A DNA stretch of 64,000 nucleotides from Nocardioides cremeus (lineage in GTDB: Bacteria; Actinomycetota; Actinomycetes; Propionibacteriales; Nocardioidaceae). The notes under the pieces were generated by a model. It did no database searches. It saw only the letters and a list, made by a program, of their open reading frames with translations, and was not told where the DNA came from. The position numbers were made by a program, and so were the translations under genes. Each line of letters opens with the position of its first letter. Position 1 is the stretch's first letter. Positions 55,545 to 64,000 of this stretch are shown in pieces. The DNA lies in assembly GCF_030518195.1 (NCBI RefSeq), contig NZ_JAULSC010000015.1:42003-106002 (forward strand), read 5' to 3'.

Positions 55545-56611
55545 CGGCGCGCCCGCGCGGGCCGCCCGGGCATCGTGAACAACCAGGTCGCGCCCAGGCG
55601 CAGCAGCACCCAGTGAACGGCCAGCGACACCAGCACCGCGACGGTGCTCAGCGCCACCGGGTGCAGAACGCCGCGCACCACCGAGCCCTGCTCGAGGTCG
55701 AGCAGCGGCGGCAGGTGCAGCATGCTCGCCAGCACCACGGTGTGCAGCACGTAGATCGGCAGCGTGCGGCGACCGACCCAGCCCAGCACCCGCGCCGGCG
55801 CCCCGCTGCGCGCGAGCACCGCGGCGACCCGCAGCCCCAGCGGCACGCCGACGACGCTGGCCACCAGCAGGTGCACGCTCCTCGACAGGGGCAGGAGGGC
55901 CAGCAGCACCGCGAGCGCGACGTACGCCGCCGTCAGCGGCAGCACCCCGCCCCACCTGGCGCTCGGGCCCTCGGCGAGGCGGCGCACCACCCGCGGCGCC
56001 AGCGCGCCCAGGGCGAAGTAGGTGAAGTGGAAGAGCACCGAGAAGCGGTTCCACTGCTCGATGCCCAGCTGGGAGGAGAGCGCGGAGACCAGGGCGGCCC
56101 CGGCGAGCACCCAGCCGGGGGGCAGCCCGGCCAGCAGCTTGGCGAGCATGAAGTAGAGGGCCAGCGCGTAGAGGAACCACACGCCGGTCGAGGCCCAGAC
56201 CAGGTCCTCGGCGAGCTCGCCCAGGTCCTGGGTGCGGTTCATCGGCAGCAGCCGCTCGACCGAGAAGAACGCGCCGAGCAGCAGCAGCCACACGACGTAG
56301 GTGTAGTACGGCGCCAGCGCGCGGCGGCGCACCTGCGCCCAGGGCCGGTGCACGGCGCGGGCGGCCACGTAGCCGCTGAGCACGAAGAACAGCGGCATCC
56401 GCACCGGCTTGAGGGCGCTGGTCACCGCGCCCCAGCCGGCCGCCACCGCGGCCAGCGACTCGGGGGCGTCGATCTCGAGGTTCTTGACCACCGCGTGGTG
56501 CAGCACCACCAGCAGGATGGACAGGCCCTTGGCCACGTCGATCCACAGCACCCGTGACGTGCCGGCGCCGGCGACGACGGGGGCGGCGGAGGCGGGCAGG
56601 GGGGTGTGCAC
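55412..56611 (-). CDS. Membrane acyltransferase family protein (acyltransferase_3)
   Basis: A 399-residue polytopic protein with about ten hydrophobic spans: WIDVAKGLSILLVVLHHAVV near residues 22-41 with the family His, RMPLFFVLSGYVAARAV (about 69-85) and FLYALALYFMLAKLLAG. This is the OafA/NodX-type fold that acylates sugars or related surface molecules. The C-terminus after the last span (about 345-399) is Arg/Ser/Pro-rich and overlaps the end of the convergent metal-receptor gene by 133 bases. GTG start at 56609-56611 chosen; an ATG at 56653 would add 14 unlikely residues. Confidence 0.82.
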   Translation of the reverse strand: MHTPLPASAAPVVAGAGTSRVLWIDVAKGLSILLVVLHHAVVKNLEIDAPESLAAVAAGWGAVTSALKPVRMPLFFVLSGYVAARAVHRPWAQVRRRALAPYYTYVVWLLLLGAFFSVERLLPMNRTQDLGELAEDLVWASTGVWFLYALALYFMLAKLLAGLPPGWVLAGAALVSALSSQLGIEQWNRFSVLFHFTYFALGALAPRVVRRLAEGPSARWGGVLPLTAAYVALAVLLALLPLSRSVHLLVASVVGVPLGLRVAAVLARSGAPARVLGWVGRRTLPIYVLHTVVLASMLHLPPLLDLEQGSVVRGVLHPVALSTVAVLVSLAVHWVLLRLGATWLFTMPGRPARARRQAPRRSTEVRASSSEGPYQVSSRPSTSSQGERRASGPSVAVNS

Positions 56612-56731
56612 GACTCCGAGTGTCCGGCCCCGGCAGGCCCGATCAGCAATCACGACCCCCCGTCGTGACAGGCTTCACAGGCCCCGGACAGGCCCTAGAC
56701 AGGCCCCGCACAGGCGCTCGGCAGCCGCTGC

Positions 56732-58357
56732 TCAGCTGCCGTCGGGCCGCGGCCGCACCAGCTCGGTGGCCGACGGGCGCCCGCGCAGCACCGTCGACCC
56801 CGCGTCCTCCCACCGCTCCGCCTCGTCGTCGGCTCCGGCAGCCCGCGCGGCCAGCACGGTCTCGCGGGTGCTGAGCACCCGTGGGCGCTCGGCCTTGGCG
56901 AGCTCGGTGAGCCGGGCGGCGGCGTTGACCGCGTCGCCGATGACGGTGTACTCGAGACGGCTGCGGGTGCCGACGTTGCCGGCCACGCTCGGGCCGGTGC
57001 ACACGCCGATGCCGGCGGCCACGTCGGGACGCTCGGCGCGCAGCCGCTCGTCGATGCGGCGCGCGGCCGACAGTGCGGCGCCCGCGTGGCCGGGCTGGTC
57101 GACGGGGGCGCCGAAGACCGCGAGCACCGCGTCGCCCATGAACTTGTTGACCAGCCCGCCGGCCCGGTCGACCTCGTCGACGACCACCTCGAAGAACGCG
57201 TTGAGCACGGCGACCACCTCGGCCGGGTCGCGCTCGGCCGCCATCGTCGTGGAGCCCACGAGGTCGACGAAGAGCACGCTGACCTCGCGGGTCTCCCCGC
57301 CCAGCCGCACCTCGCCGCCGCTGGCGGCGCGGGCGACCTCGTGGCCGACGTGGCGCCCGAAGACGTCGCGCAGGTGCTCGCGCTCGCGCAGGCCCTCGGC
57401 CATCCGGTTGAAGCCGGCCTGCAGCTCGCCGAGCTCGGTGGCGTCGTAGACCGCGACCCGCTGGTCGAGGTCGCCGCGCTCGACCTCGAGCAGCGCGAGG
57501 CGCACCGAGGCGAGCGGCGCCACGACCGACCGGGCGTTGAGCACGGTGACCAGCAGCCCGACCACCAGCACCACTCCCCCGAGCACCAGCACCTCGACGG
57601 CCAGCCGGCGGGTGCTCACGGAATCACCGACCAGCACCAGCAGCGCCGCGAGCGAGAGCCCGACGACCGGGGCCGCGGTGCCCAGCAGCCAGAACATCAG
57701 CATCCGCCCGCCCACGCCCAGGCCGCGGGGACGGCCGGCGGACTCGCGGGCGGTGCCGCCGGCCAGTGCCCGGGCGGCGACCGGGCGCAGCGCGAACTCG
57801 GAGAACAGGTAGGCCACCGCACAGGCCACGACGCCGCCGATGGCCACGGTCAGCCCGGTGCTCAGCGCCCGCTCGGGCTGCAGCCACAGCGACAGCCCCA
57901 CGAACAGGGCGTCGGCGACCAGCCACAGCACGCCGGCGAGCACCGTGAGTCGCAGCGGCACCCGCAGCACCCGCCGCCGTTCGAGCGGCGTGGGCTCGGC
58001 GCCGTCGAGGGCCCACCGCAGGCCGCGCAGCGCGACGCTGGTGCCCCACACGGTGCCGACCACGAGCGCGACGCCGACGTAGACCGGCACCGAGATCGTC
58101 AGGGCCAGCCAGGTCGCGCCCTCCGGCGCCGGGGCGGTGACCACGAAGAGCGAGAGCAGCAGCACGACCCCGGCACCGATGCCGTGGGTCAGGGTCAGCG
58201 ACAGGGTCAGCAGGGTCTGCACGCGCACCCGCAGCCGCCGCGGCGACTGCGCCTCGGTGCCGAGCACCCACGAGCCGAACGGCGTACGCCGCGTGCGGAA
58301 GCGGCGCGCAGGCCGGGCGTCGGGCGTCGGGCGGGTGCTCTCCACGCCGCGCATCAT
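56732..58357 (-). CDS. Membrane-bound class III adenylate/guanylate cyclase
   Basis: A 541-residue receptor-type cyclase: about six spans (about 45-260), a HAMP domain (about 268-330; NARSVVAPLASVRLALLEVE) and a catalytic CYCc domain (about 350-520). The two metal-binding Asp are in FVDLVGST and KFMGDAVLAVFG; the transition-state region EYTVIGDAVNAAARL is intact, so it should be active. The substrate (ATP or GTP) is not settled. A basic cluster near the N-terminus faces the cytosol. Confidence 0.9.
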   Translation of the reverse strand: MMRGVESTRPTPDARPARRFRTRRTPFGSWVLGTEAQSPRRLRVRVQTLLTLSLTLTHGIGAGVVLLLSLFVVTAPAPEGATWLALTISVPVYVGVALVVGTVWGTSVALRGLRWALDGAEPTPLERRRVLRVPLRLTVLAGVLWLVADALFVGLSLWLQPERALSTGLTVAIGGVVACAVAYLFSEFALRPVAARALAGGTARESAGRPRGLGVGGRMLMFWLLGTAAPVVGLSLAALLVLVGDSVSTRRLAVEVLVLGGVVLVVGLLVTVLNARSVVAPLASVRLALLEVERGDLDQRVAVYDATELGELQAGFNRMAEGLREREHLRDVFGRHVGHEVARAASGGEVRLGGETREVSVLFVDLVGSTTMAAERDPAEVVAVLNAFFEVVVDEVDRAGGLVNKFMGDAVLAVFGAPVDQPGHAGAALSAARRIDERLRAERPDVAAGIGVCTGPSVAGNVGTRSRLEYTVIGDAVNAAARLTELAKAERPRVLSTRETVLAARAAGADDEAERWEDAGSTVLRGRPSATELVRPRPDGS

Positions 58358-58500
58358 GTCGCACCGACCCGGAGGGGTGACCCTGTAGAAGGTTTGTCAA
58401 AGGTTGTGTAGGTTCCTGTTCAGGTCAGCAGACCGCCCCCGCAGGACATCTCGCCAGGACACCCGCAGGGCATCGAGCAGGACACGGAAGGCAGCAGGAC

Positions 58501-59316
58501 ATGACCAGCACCCTCGCCGAGCGACGCTCCACCTTCCGCGCCTCCGACGCCGAGCGCGCCGCGGCCACCACGAGCCTGCTGGCCCGCGCCGCCGCCACCG
58601 ACGACGACGCCGAGCGCCGCGCCTACCACGACGAGGTCGTGCGGGTGAACATGCGGGTCGCCGAGGCGGTGGCCCGCCGCTACGCCCGGCGCGGCATCCC
58701 GGTCGAGGACCTCACCCAGGTCGCCTACCTGGCGCTCGTGCGGGCCGTACGCCGCTTCGACGCGGCCCACGCGCGCGACCTGCTGGCCTACGCCGTGCCG
58801 ACCATCGAGGGAGACATCCGCCGGCACTTCCGCGACCACGGCTGGACCATCCGCCCGCCCCGCGACGTGCAGCGCGCCCACACCCGGCTGGTGCGCACCG
58901 GCGCCAGCCTCGACCGCTACGACACACCGACGCTCGAGGGCCTGGCCACGCAGGTCGAGGAGTCCGTCGAGGTGGTGCGCGAGGCGTTGTCGGCCCGCAC
59001 CTGCTTCAGCCTGCTCTCCCTCGACCAGCCGATCAGCTCGGGCAGCTCGGGCGGCGCGGGCGAGGGCGAGGGGCCGACCCCCGACGTCGCCGACGACGCC
59101 GACCGCTCCCAGGAGCAGGCCGAGGCACGACTGCTGGTGCGACCGCTCGTCGCCTCGCTGGCCGACCGCGACCAGCAGATCCTGCGCTGGCGCTTCGTCG
59201 ACGAGCTGTCGCAGCGCGAGATCGCCCAGCGGCTCGGCCTCTCGCAGATCCAGGTCTCGCGCCTGCTGCAGCGGGTGCTCACGCAGATGCGCGGCGCGCT
59301 GGCCGAGGCCGTCTGA
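58501..59316 (+). CDS. RNA polymerase sigma factor, SigB/SigF/SigG type
   Basis: A 271-residue alternative sigma factor. Region 2 has the core-binding motif GIPVEDLTQVAYLALVRAVR (about 65-84) and AVPTIEGDIRRHFRDHGW (about 99-116), close to SigF of mycobacteria and SigB of Streptomyces. Region 4 is LSQREIAQRLGLSQIQVSRL (about 236-255). No anti-sigma or anti-anti-sigma gene is beside it, unlike the usual arrangement; instead a MerR-B12 regulator gene follows after 74 bases in the same direction. Confidence 0.9.
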   Translation: MTSTLAERRSTFRASDAERAAATTSLLARAAATDDDAERRAYHDEVVRVNMRVAEAVARRYARRGIPVEDLTQVAYLALVRAVRRFDAAHARDLLAYAVPTIEGDIRRHFRDHGWTIRPPRDVQRAHTRLVRTGASLDRYDTPTLEGLATQVEESVEVVREALSARTCFSLLSLDQPISSGSSGGAGEGEGPTPDVADDADRSQEQAEARLLVRPLVASLADRDQQILRWRFVDELSQREIAQRLGLSQIQVSRLLQRVLTQMRGALAEAV

Positions 59317-59390
59317 GCCCTCGCCACGCCTCCACGGTGGCGCCGACGCCCGGCAGCGCCGTGCAGGGTTCGTCTAAACTCCCGCACACC

Positions 59391-60347
59391 ATGGCCTCCC
59401 GACCCGCTCAACGCTGGCGCATCGGCGTGCTGGCCTCGCGCGTCGGGGTCTCCGAGACGCTGCTGCGGGCCTGGGAGGTGCGCTACGGGCTGCTCAGCCC
59501 CACCCGTAGCGACTCCGGCTACCGCCTCTACGGCCCCGAGGACGAGCGCCGCGCCCGCGCCATGCAGGACGCCCGGCGACGCGGCGTACCGGCGGGGCAG
59601 GCGGCCGCGGAGGTGCTGGCCGCCGAGCGGTCCGACCACCGACTGCCGGGCGCGCCGGGCCCCCGCTACCCCACCAGCGGTGCCCTCGACGTGACTGGCA
59701 CGCTCGAGGAGCTGCAGGCCGCGATGGTGGCCTACGACGTCAGCTCGATGCACGCCGCGCTCGACCGGGTGCTCGCCGAGGTCTCGGCCGAGACGGCCAT
59801 CAAGGACGTGCTGCTGCCCTTCCTCGCCGGCGTGGGCGACGGCTGGGCGGCGGGCGAGCTCGACGTCGCCGACGAGCACTTCGCCAGCGACCTGGTCAGG
59901 GCGCGCCTGGCCGCGCTCTCCATCGCGCCCGGCTCGCGCAGCGGCCCGCTGGCCCTGCTGGCCTGCCCGCCCACCGAGCAGCACGACATCGCGCTCAAGG
60001 CGTTCGAGGTGGTGCTCCTGCGGGCCGGCTGGCGCACACGCTTCCTGGGCCCGCGCACGCCGGTGGCCTCGCTCGAGGCCGCCGTCGCGGTCGTGGCACC
60101 CGACCTGCTCGTCCTGGCCGGCACCGCCCCGGGCGCCTTCGACGTGACCGAGGCCGACCGGGAGGCCGTGCGCCGGCTCGCGGGGGCCACGCGGGTGGTC
60201 CTCGCCGGGGCGGTCGCCGACGAGGCGGCGGCCCAGAGGTGGGGTGCCGAGGTGCTCGCGGGCGACCCGGTCACCGCCGCCCGGTCGCTGGTCGGCACCG
60301 GCCGCCAGGCCTCCCGGCAGGGCCCTGAGGACGGCACGAGCTCCTGA
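59391..60347 (+). CDS. MerR-family regulator with B12-binding domain (CarH/LitR-like)
   Basis: A 318-residue protein: MerR HTH at about 8-75 (WRIGVLASRVGVSETLLRAW, then GYRLYGPEDERRARAM), a four-helix cap (about 100-185) and a cobalamin-binding Rossmann domain (about 190-300). The cap carries W-x9-EH (W then AAGELDVAD then EH), the signature of adenosylcobalamin photoreceptors CarH/LitR, and the Rossmann part has EQHDIAL, fitting the ExHxx(G/A) lower-ligand motif. It may be a light- and B12-dependent repressor of the preceding sigma gene or of other genes. Confidence 0.82.
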   Translation: MASRPAQRWRIGVLASRVGVSETLLRAWEVRYGLLSPTRSDSGYRLYGPEDERRARAMQDARRRGVPAGQAAAEVLAAERSDHRLPGAPGPRYPTSGALDVTGTLEELQAAMVAYDVSSMHAALDRVLAEVSAETAIKDVLLPFLAGVGDGWAAGELDVADEHFASDLVRARLAALSIAPGSRSGPLALLACPPTEQHDIALKAFEVVLLRAGWRTRFLGPRTPVASLEAAVAVVAPDLLVLAGTAPGAFDVTEADREAVRRLAGATRVVLAGAVADEAAAQRWGAEVLAGDPVTAARSLVGTGRQASRQGPEDGTSS

Positions 60348-60543
60348 GGCGGCACCGTGCCCCTGCACGCCGCCTTCAAACCTCCGCCCACCCCGACGGG
60401 TGAAATAACCTCCGAAGACGGTTGAACTCTGCACCAGGCGGACATGACTGAGGTGTAGGCAGTCCGGCGCACGCCGCGGCGCCGCCCCAGACAGACACAG
60501 ACACAGCTCATCCGTCACAGCCGAACCCCAGAGGTGTTGAAGA

Positions 60544-61236
60544 ATGACGCACGAGAACGCCGCCCCGCTGACCGTCACCATGGTCGACGACCACGACCTC
60601 GCCGTCGCCGGCCTGCAGACGCTGCTGACGCCGTACGCCGACCGGGTGCGCCTGGTGGACATGCGCCAGGCGCTGGCGCACCCCGAGGACCTCGACGTGG
60701 TGCTCTACGAGCCCGTGGGCCAGTCCGCCTTCGGCGCCGCCATGCTGCGCGACCTGCAGCGCTCGGCCGAGGCCCACCCGGTGGTCTTCAGCTGGGCCAC
60801 CGGCGACCAGCTGCCGGCCTCGCCGGCCAACATGTACCTGCCGAAGACGCTGACCGCGGCACAGCTCGTGGTCGCGCTCGAGGACCTCGTCTCCGGGCGC
60901 CGCGTGCCCGAGGCCCCGGCCCCCGAGAAGGCGCCCGTCGTCGAGGCCCCGGCCCCGGCCCCGCTGCGTCCCGAGGCCCCGGCCGGCAGCCGCCTGACCC
61001 CGCGCGAGCTCGAGATCCTCACCCTGATCACCGCCGGCATGACCAACGGCGAGATCGTCGAGAAGCTCAACCTGAGCATCAACTCGATCAAGACCTACAT
61101 CCGTCAGGCCTACCGCAAGATCGACGTCGAGCGCCGCACCCAGGCCGTCGCCTGGGGGATGGCGAACAACCTGGCCGTCGACGAGGGCGTCGAGGCGAGC
61201 GAGACCCACGAGGTCGAGGCCTCGATGGCCGGCTGA
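60544..61236 (+). CDS. Atypical LuxR/NarL-type response regulator, second paralogue
   Basis: A 230-residue protein aligning along its length with the regulator at 3679. The receiver domain has D15-D16 (MVDDHDL) but Glu56 in DVVLYEPVGQS at the phosphoacceptor site; the Lys in YLPKTLT is kept. An Ala/Pro linker (about 125-150) precedes the LuxR HTH (about 153-215; LTPRELEILTLITAG, then SINSIKTYIRQAYRKIDV). No kinase is adjacent. It ends before a strong hairpin. Start is the ATG at 60544; upstream AGAGGTG lies about 11 bases away. Confidence 0.85.
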   Translation: MTHENAAPLTVTMVDDHDLAVAGLQTLLTPYADRVRLVDMRQALAHPEDLDVVLYEPVGQSAFGAAMLRDLQRSAEAHPVVFSWATGDQLPASPANMYLPKTLTAAQLVVALEDLVSGRRVPEAPAPEKAPVVEAPAPAPLRPEAPAGSRLTPRELEILTLITAGMTNGEIVEKLNLSINSIKTYIRQAYRKIDVERRTQAVAWGMANNLAVDEGVEASETHEVEASMAG

Positions 61237-61270
61237 GCTGCACCACCCCGCAACACCAGCACGACCCGCA

Positions 61271-61318
61271 CGGGCGGGGGCGTCGGACCCACACGGTCCG
61301 GGAGGGCGCCCCCGCCCG
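61271..61318 (+). terminator. Long GC-rich hairpin after the LuxR regulator gene
   Basis: A perfect 12-bp stem CGGGCGGGGGCG (61271-61282) / CGCCCCCGCCCG (61307-61318), with an inner GGACC/GGTCC stem (61285-61299). It lies 34 bases after the regulator stop, so it probably ends that transcript before the iron transporter operon. Confidence 0.75.
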
Positions 61319-61394
61319 CGGTGCGTCCGGGGCCGGACGACGGGGCTCGAGCAGGGTCTCGCCCACCGACCTGGAATCGGCGCCCTCAGGGTGG

Positions 61395-61413
61395 GAAGGT
61401 TAGCCTCACCAAC
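61395..61413 (+). promoter_or_regulatory. DtxR/IdeR-type iron box
   Basis: GAAGGTTAGCCTCACCAAC matches the actinobacterial iron-box consensus TTAGGTTAGGCTCACCTAA at 14 of 19 positions, keeping AGGTTAG and CTCACC. It lies 55 bases before the GTG start of the iron binding-protein gene. A DtxR-family repressor, not in this window, would block the operon when iron is plentiful. Confidence 0.75.
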
Positions 61414-61467
61414 ACCCGGACACGTCCGTCCGCGGCCCTTCCCCCGCCCCGCTCCAGGAGAACCCGC

Positions 61468-62493
61468 GTGAAGCGCAGCGCCCGCCCCGTCCTGACCGCC
61501 GTGGCCACCTCGGCCGTCCTCGCCCTCACCGGCTGCTCGGCCCTGGGTGGCGGCGACGACGCGGACCTGCAGATCTACACGGCACGGCACTACGACCTCG
61601 AGGAGGCGTTCGCCGAGTTCACCGACGAGACCGGCATCAGCGTCGAGTTCCTCTCCGGTGACGACGCCGAGCTGCTCGAGCGGCTCAAGGCCGAGGGCGA
61701 CTCGACCCCCGCCGACATCTTCATGACCGTCGACGCCGGGATGCTCTGGAACGCCGCCGAGCAGGGCGTCCTCCAGCCGGTCGACTCGACCGTGCTCGAC
61801 GAGGCGGTGCCGCAGGACCTGCGCGACCCCGACGGGCAGTGGTACGGCCTGGCGATGCGCGCCCGCACCGTCGTCTACGACCCCGAGAGCGTCGACCCGG
61901 CCGACCTCGACGCGAACGACACCTACGCCGCGCTCGGCGACCCGCAGTGGGCCGGGCGGGTCTGCATGCGCGACGAGACGGCGTCGTACACCCAGAGCCT
62001 GGTCGCCAGCCTGATCGACCTGCACGGGCGCGAGAAGGCCCTCGACATCGTGCAGGGCTGGGTCGACAACGACGTGCAGATCATGAGCAACGACGTCGAG
62101 CTGCTCGAGGCGATCGACGCCGGCGGCTGCGACGTCGGCATCAGCAACCACTACTACCTCGCGCGGATGCTCGAGGAGGACCCGGACTTCGACGTCGAGC
62201 TCTACTGGGCCAGCCAGGAGGGCGACGGCACCCACGTCAACATCTCCGGCGCCGGCCTCGTCGAGGGCACCGACGCCCCCGAGGAGGCCCAGCAGCTCCT
62301 CGAGTGGCTGGCCACCGACGGGCAGAGCGCCTTCGTCGACGCCAACCACGAGCTGCCCGTCAACCCCGAGGTCGAGCCCGAGCCGCTCGCGGCGTCCTTC
62401 GGCGAGTTCGACCGGATGCCCGTCGACGCGCGCGCCTACGGCTCGCTGAACTCCGAGGCCGTCGAGCTGCTCGACGAGGCCGGGTACCGGTGA
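61468..62493 (+). CDS. Ferric-iron ABC transporter substrate-binding lipoprotein (FbpA-type)
   Basis: A 341-residue lipoprotein: lipobox ALTGC near residues 20-24, then an FbpA-like fold. Iron ligands typical of the family are visible: ARHY near residue 41 and the paired tyrosines in SNHYYLARM (about 225-233). It captures Fe(III) outside the cell for the permease encoded next. GTG at 61468 with AGGAG seven bases upstream. The iron box above supports the assignment. Confidence 0.9.
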   Translation: MKRSARPVLTAVATSAVLALTGCSALGGGDDADLQIYTARHYDLEEAFAEFTDETGISVEFLSGDDAELLERLKAEGDSTPADIFMTVDAGMLWNAAEQGVLQPVDSTVLDEAVPQDLRDPDGQWYGLAMRARTVVYDPESVDPADLDANDTYAALGDPQWAGRVCMRDETASYTQSLVASLIDLHGREKALDIVQGWVDNDVQIMSNDVELLEAIDAGGCDVGISNHYYLARMLEEDPDFDVELYWASQEGDGTHVNISGAGLVEGTDAPEEAQQLLEWLATDGQSAFVDANHELPVNPEVEPEPLAASFGEFDRMPVDARAYGSLNSEAVELLDEAGYR

Positions 62494-62494
62494 C

Positions 62495-64000
62495 GTGAGC
62501 AGCACCGCCCGGGGCGCGGGGCGACCCGGCTGGTCGCTGGCGGTCCTGCTGATCGCTCTGGTGGTGGCCAGCCCGGTGCTGGCCGTCGCCGCCTACGCCG
62601 TGGGCCAGGGCGGGCTGCGGATGCCCGGCGGGGTCGCCGAGATGGTGGCCACCACCCTCGCGCTGCTGGTGCTGGTCGCCGTGGGCACCGCCGCGCTCGG
62701 CACCGGCCTGGCGTGGCTGGTCACCGCCTACGAGTTCCCGCTGCGCTGGGTGCTGAGCTGGCTGCTGGTGCTGCCGCTGGCGATGCCCGCCTACATCCTG
62801 GGCTTCGTCTTCCTCTCCACCTTCGACTACGCCGGGCCCGTCCAGGGCGCGCTGCGCTCGGTGCTCGGCGACGACCTGGGCGCGCTGCCGGTCCGCTCGC
62901 TCGGCGGCGCGGTCGTCGTGCTGGTGCTCACGCTCTACCCCTACGTCTACCTGCTGACCCGCGCGGCGTTCCTCGAGCTCGCGCCGACGGCGTACGACGC
63001 GGCGCGCACGCTGGGCGCCTCGCGCGCCCGGGCGTTCCGCACCGTGCTGCTGCCGCTGGCGCGGCCCTCGCTCGCCGCCGGCCTGGCGCTGGTGACGATG
63101 GAGGTGCTCACCGACTTCGCGACGGTGCAGTACTTCAACGTGCGCACCGTCTCGGTGGGGGTCTACCTGACCTGGAAGGGCACCTACGACGTCGGCTCGG
63201 CCATCTCGCTGGCGGTGCTGGTGCTGGTCTTCGCCGTGGCCGTGCTCGCCGCCGAGCGGGCGCTGCGCGGCCGGGCGCGCTACCACCAGAAGGGCGGGCG
63301 CGGGCGCGGCCTCGAACGCCGCCGCCTCACCGGCTGGCGCGCCGCCGCGGCCACGGCCGCCGGACTCAGCGTGGTCGGCGCGGCCTTCGCGCTGCCGGTG
63401 CTGCGACTGGTCACCTGGGCCGTCTCGGCGCTGGGCGACGACGCCGGCGCGGTCGTCGACGAGCGCTTCGTCGACAACCTGACCAGCTCGCTGGTGGTGG
63501 CCGCGATCGCCGCCGTGGTGTGCGTCGTGGTCTCGCTGACCATCTCGCACGCACTGCGCCTGGGCGGCGGGGCGCTGGTGCGCGGCGCCGCCCAGGTCAC
63601 GACCTTCGGGTACGCCGTCCCCGGCGCCGTGGTCGGCATCGGCGTGCTGGCCGTCTTCGCGGGCGCCGACCGCGCCCTGGTCGCGCTCGGGGTCGAGGGC
63701 GGCACCGGCCTGCTGGCGACCGGCTCGGTGCTCGGCATCCTGGTCGCCTACGTCGTGCGGTTCACCGCGCCGGCGTACCAGGCGGTCGAGGCGAGCTTCT
63801 CGCGCGTCTCCCCCAGCGTCAGCGCCTCCGCGATGACCCTGGGCGCCGGCCCGGGCAGGCTGCTGCGGCAGGTGCACCTGCCGCTGGCCCGCCCCGGCGT
63901 GGCGGTGGCGGCGACGCTGGTGCTCATCGACGCGGTCAAGGAGCTGCCGCTGGTGCTGATGCTGCGGCCCTTCGGCTTCACGACCCTGTCGGTGTGGGTC
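62495..64000 (+). CDS. Fused iron ABC transporter permease (right end outside window)
   Basis: 502 codons are open from the GTG at 62495 to the window end. Two BPD_transp_1 halves are seen: the first with DAARTLGASRARAFRTVLLP (about 168-187), the second with SASAMTLGAGPGRLLRQVHL (about 442-461). About 12 spans, as in FbpB/SfuB. The gap to the binding-protein stop is one base, so the pair is translated together. The ATPase gene is presumably just beyond the window. Confidence 0.9.
   Translation, partial: MSSTARGAGRPGWSLAVLLIALVVASPVLAVAAYAVGQGGLRMPGGVAEMVATTLALLVLVAVGTAALGTGLAWLVTAYEFPLRWVLSWLLVLPLAMPAYILGFVFLSTFDYAGPVQGALRSVLGDDLGALPVRSLGGAVVVLVLTLYPYVYLLTRAAFLELAPTAYDAARTLGASRARAFRTVLLPLARPSLAAGLALVTMEVLTDFATVQYFNVRTVSVGVYLTWKGTYDVGSAISLAVLVLVFAVAVLAAERALRGRARYHQKGGRGRGLERRRLTGWRAAAATAAGLSVVGAAFALPVLRLVTWAVSALGDDAGAVVDERFVDNLTSSLVVAAIAAVVCVVVSLTISHALRLGGGALVRGAAQVTTFGYAVPGAVVGIGVLAVFAGADRALVALGVEGGTGLLATGSVLGILVAYVVRFTAPAYQAVEASFSRVSPSVSASAMTLGAGPGRLLRQVHLPLARPGVAVAATLVLIDAVKELPLVLMLRPFGFTTLSVWV

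Noticed and set aside
58393..58412. A sigma-type promoter (TTGTCA with TAGGTT) before the sigma gene
   Set aside because: The spacing is only nine bases, too short for a standard promoter; I could not settle on a better pair.

Overview
The window is very GC-rich chromosomal DNA with many GTG starts, 4-base GTGA gene overlaps, an Lsr2 nucleoid protein, mycobacterial-style ClpC/FtsH/folate/pantothenate gene order and intergenic GTTGGTCGAG hairpin repeats. This points to an actinobacterium, most likely a Nocardioides-like member of the Propionibacteriales. Nothing in it looks like a plasmid, phage or integrative element, and I see no transposase or integrase.

Layout. 1-8.4 kb: end of a crotonase gene, a DUF2254 membrane protein, a CBS protein, tRNA-Lys(UUU), a membrane protein, an atypical LuxR-type regulator, an F420-type LLM oxidoreductase, a HAD phosphatase and mutY. 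8.5-17.6 kb: clpC, lsr2, then a leftward NAD/pantothenate/CoA block (DUF2520, panC, panD, nadB, nadC, coaX). 17.6-26.0 kb: an accessory segment inside otherwise conserved synteny, holding two hairpin repeats, a glycosyltransferase/sulfotransferase pair, a divergent glycosyltransferase, an osmoprotectant ABC transporter and a double GNAT protein. 26.1-37.5 kb: the conserved block resumes with two small membrane-protein genes, folK-folB-folP-folE-ftsH, hpt, a secreted protein, tilS, a DUF2342 zincin, a PBP4-type carboxypeptidase and ppa. The ppa gene ends at three stacked palindromes.

37.6-50.6 kb: an acyl-CoA oxidase-like gene, a PAP2 membrane enzyme, a thiamine ABC transporter under a TPP riboswitch, an esterase, a GNAT, an MBL hydrolase and a catabolic SDR/DapB-like/old-yellow-enzyme cluster carrying two KstR-like operator palindromes. 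50.7-55.5 kb: a MarR regulator, a perfect 22-bp palindrome, the fused isobutyryl-CoA mutase icmF, an inverted array of 22-bp repeats and a cobalamin/metal-receptor-like protein. 55.4-64 kb: a membrane acyltransferase, a class III adenylate cyclase, a SigB/SigF-type sigma factor followed by a MerR-B12 (CarH/LitR-like) regulator, a second atypical LuxR regulator paralogous to the first, and an iron ABC transporter behind a DtxR/IdeR-type iron box, whose permease runs off the right edge.

The most unusual items are: (1) two paralogous LuxR regulators with Glu at the receiver phosphoacceptor position; (2) the sigma factor next to a probable B12 photoreceptor; (3) several families of structured intergenic repeats (hairpin repeats, inverted 22-mers, inverted 12-mers by lsr2, the triple palindrome after ppa); and (4) the accessory segment inside the conserved folate-pantothenate block.
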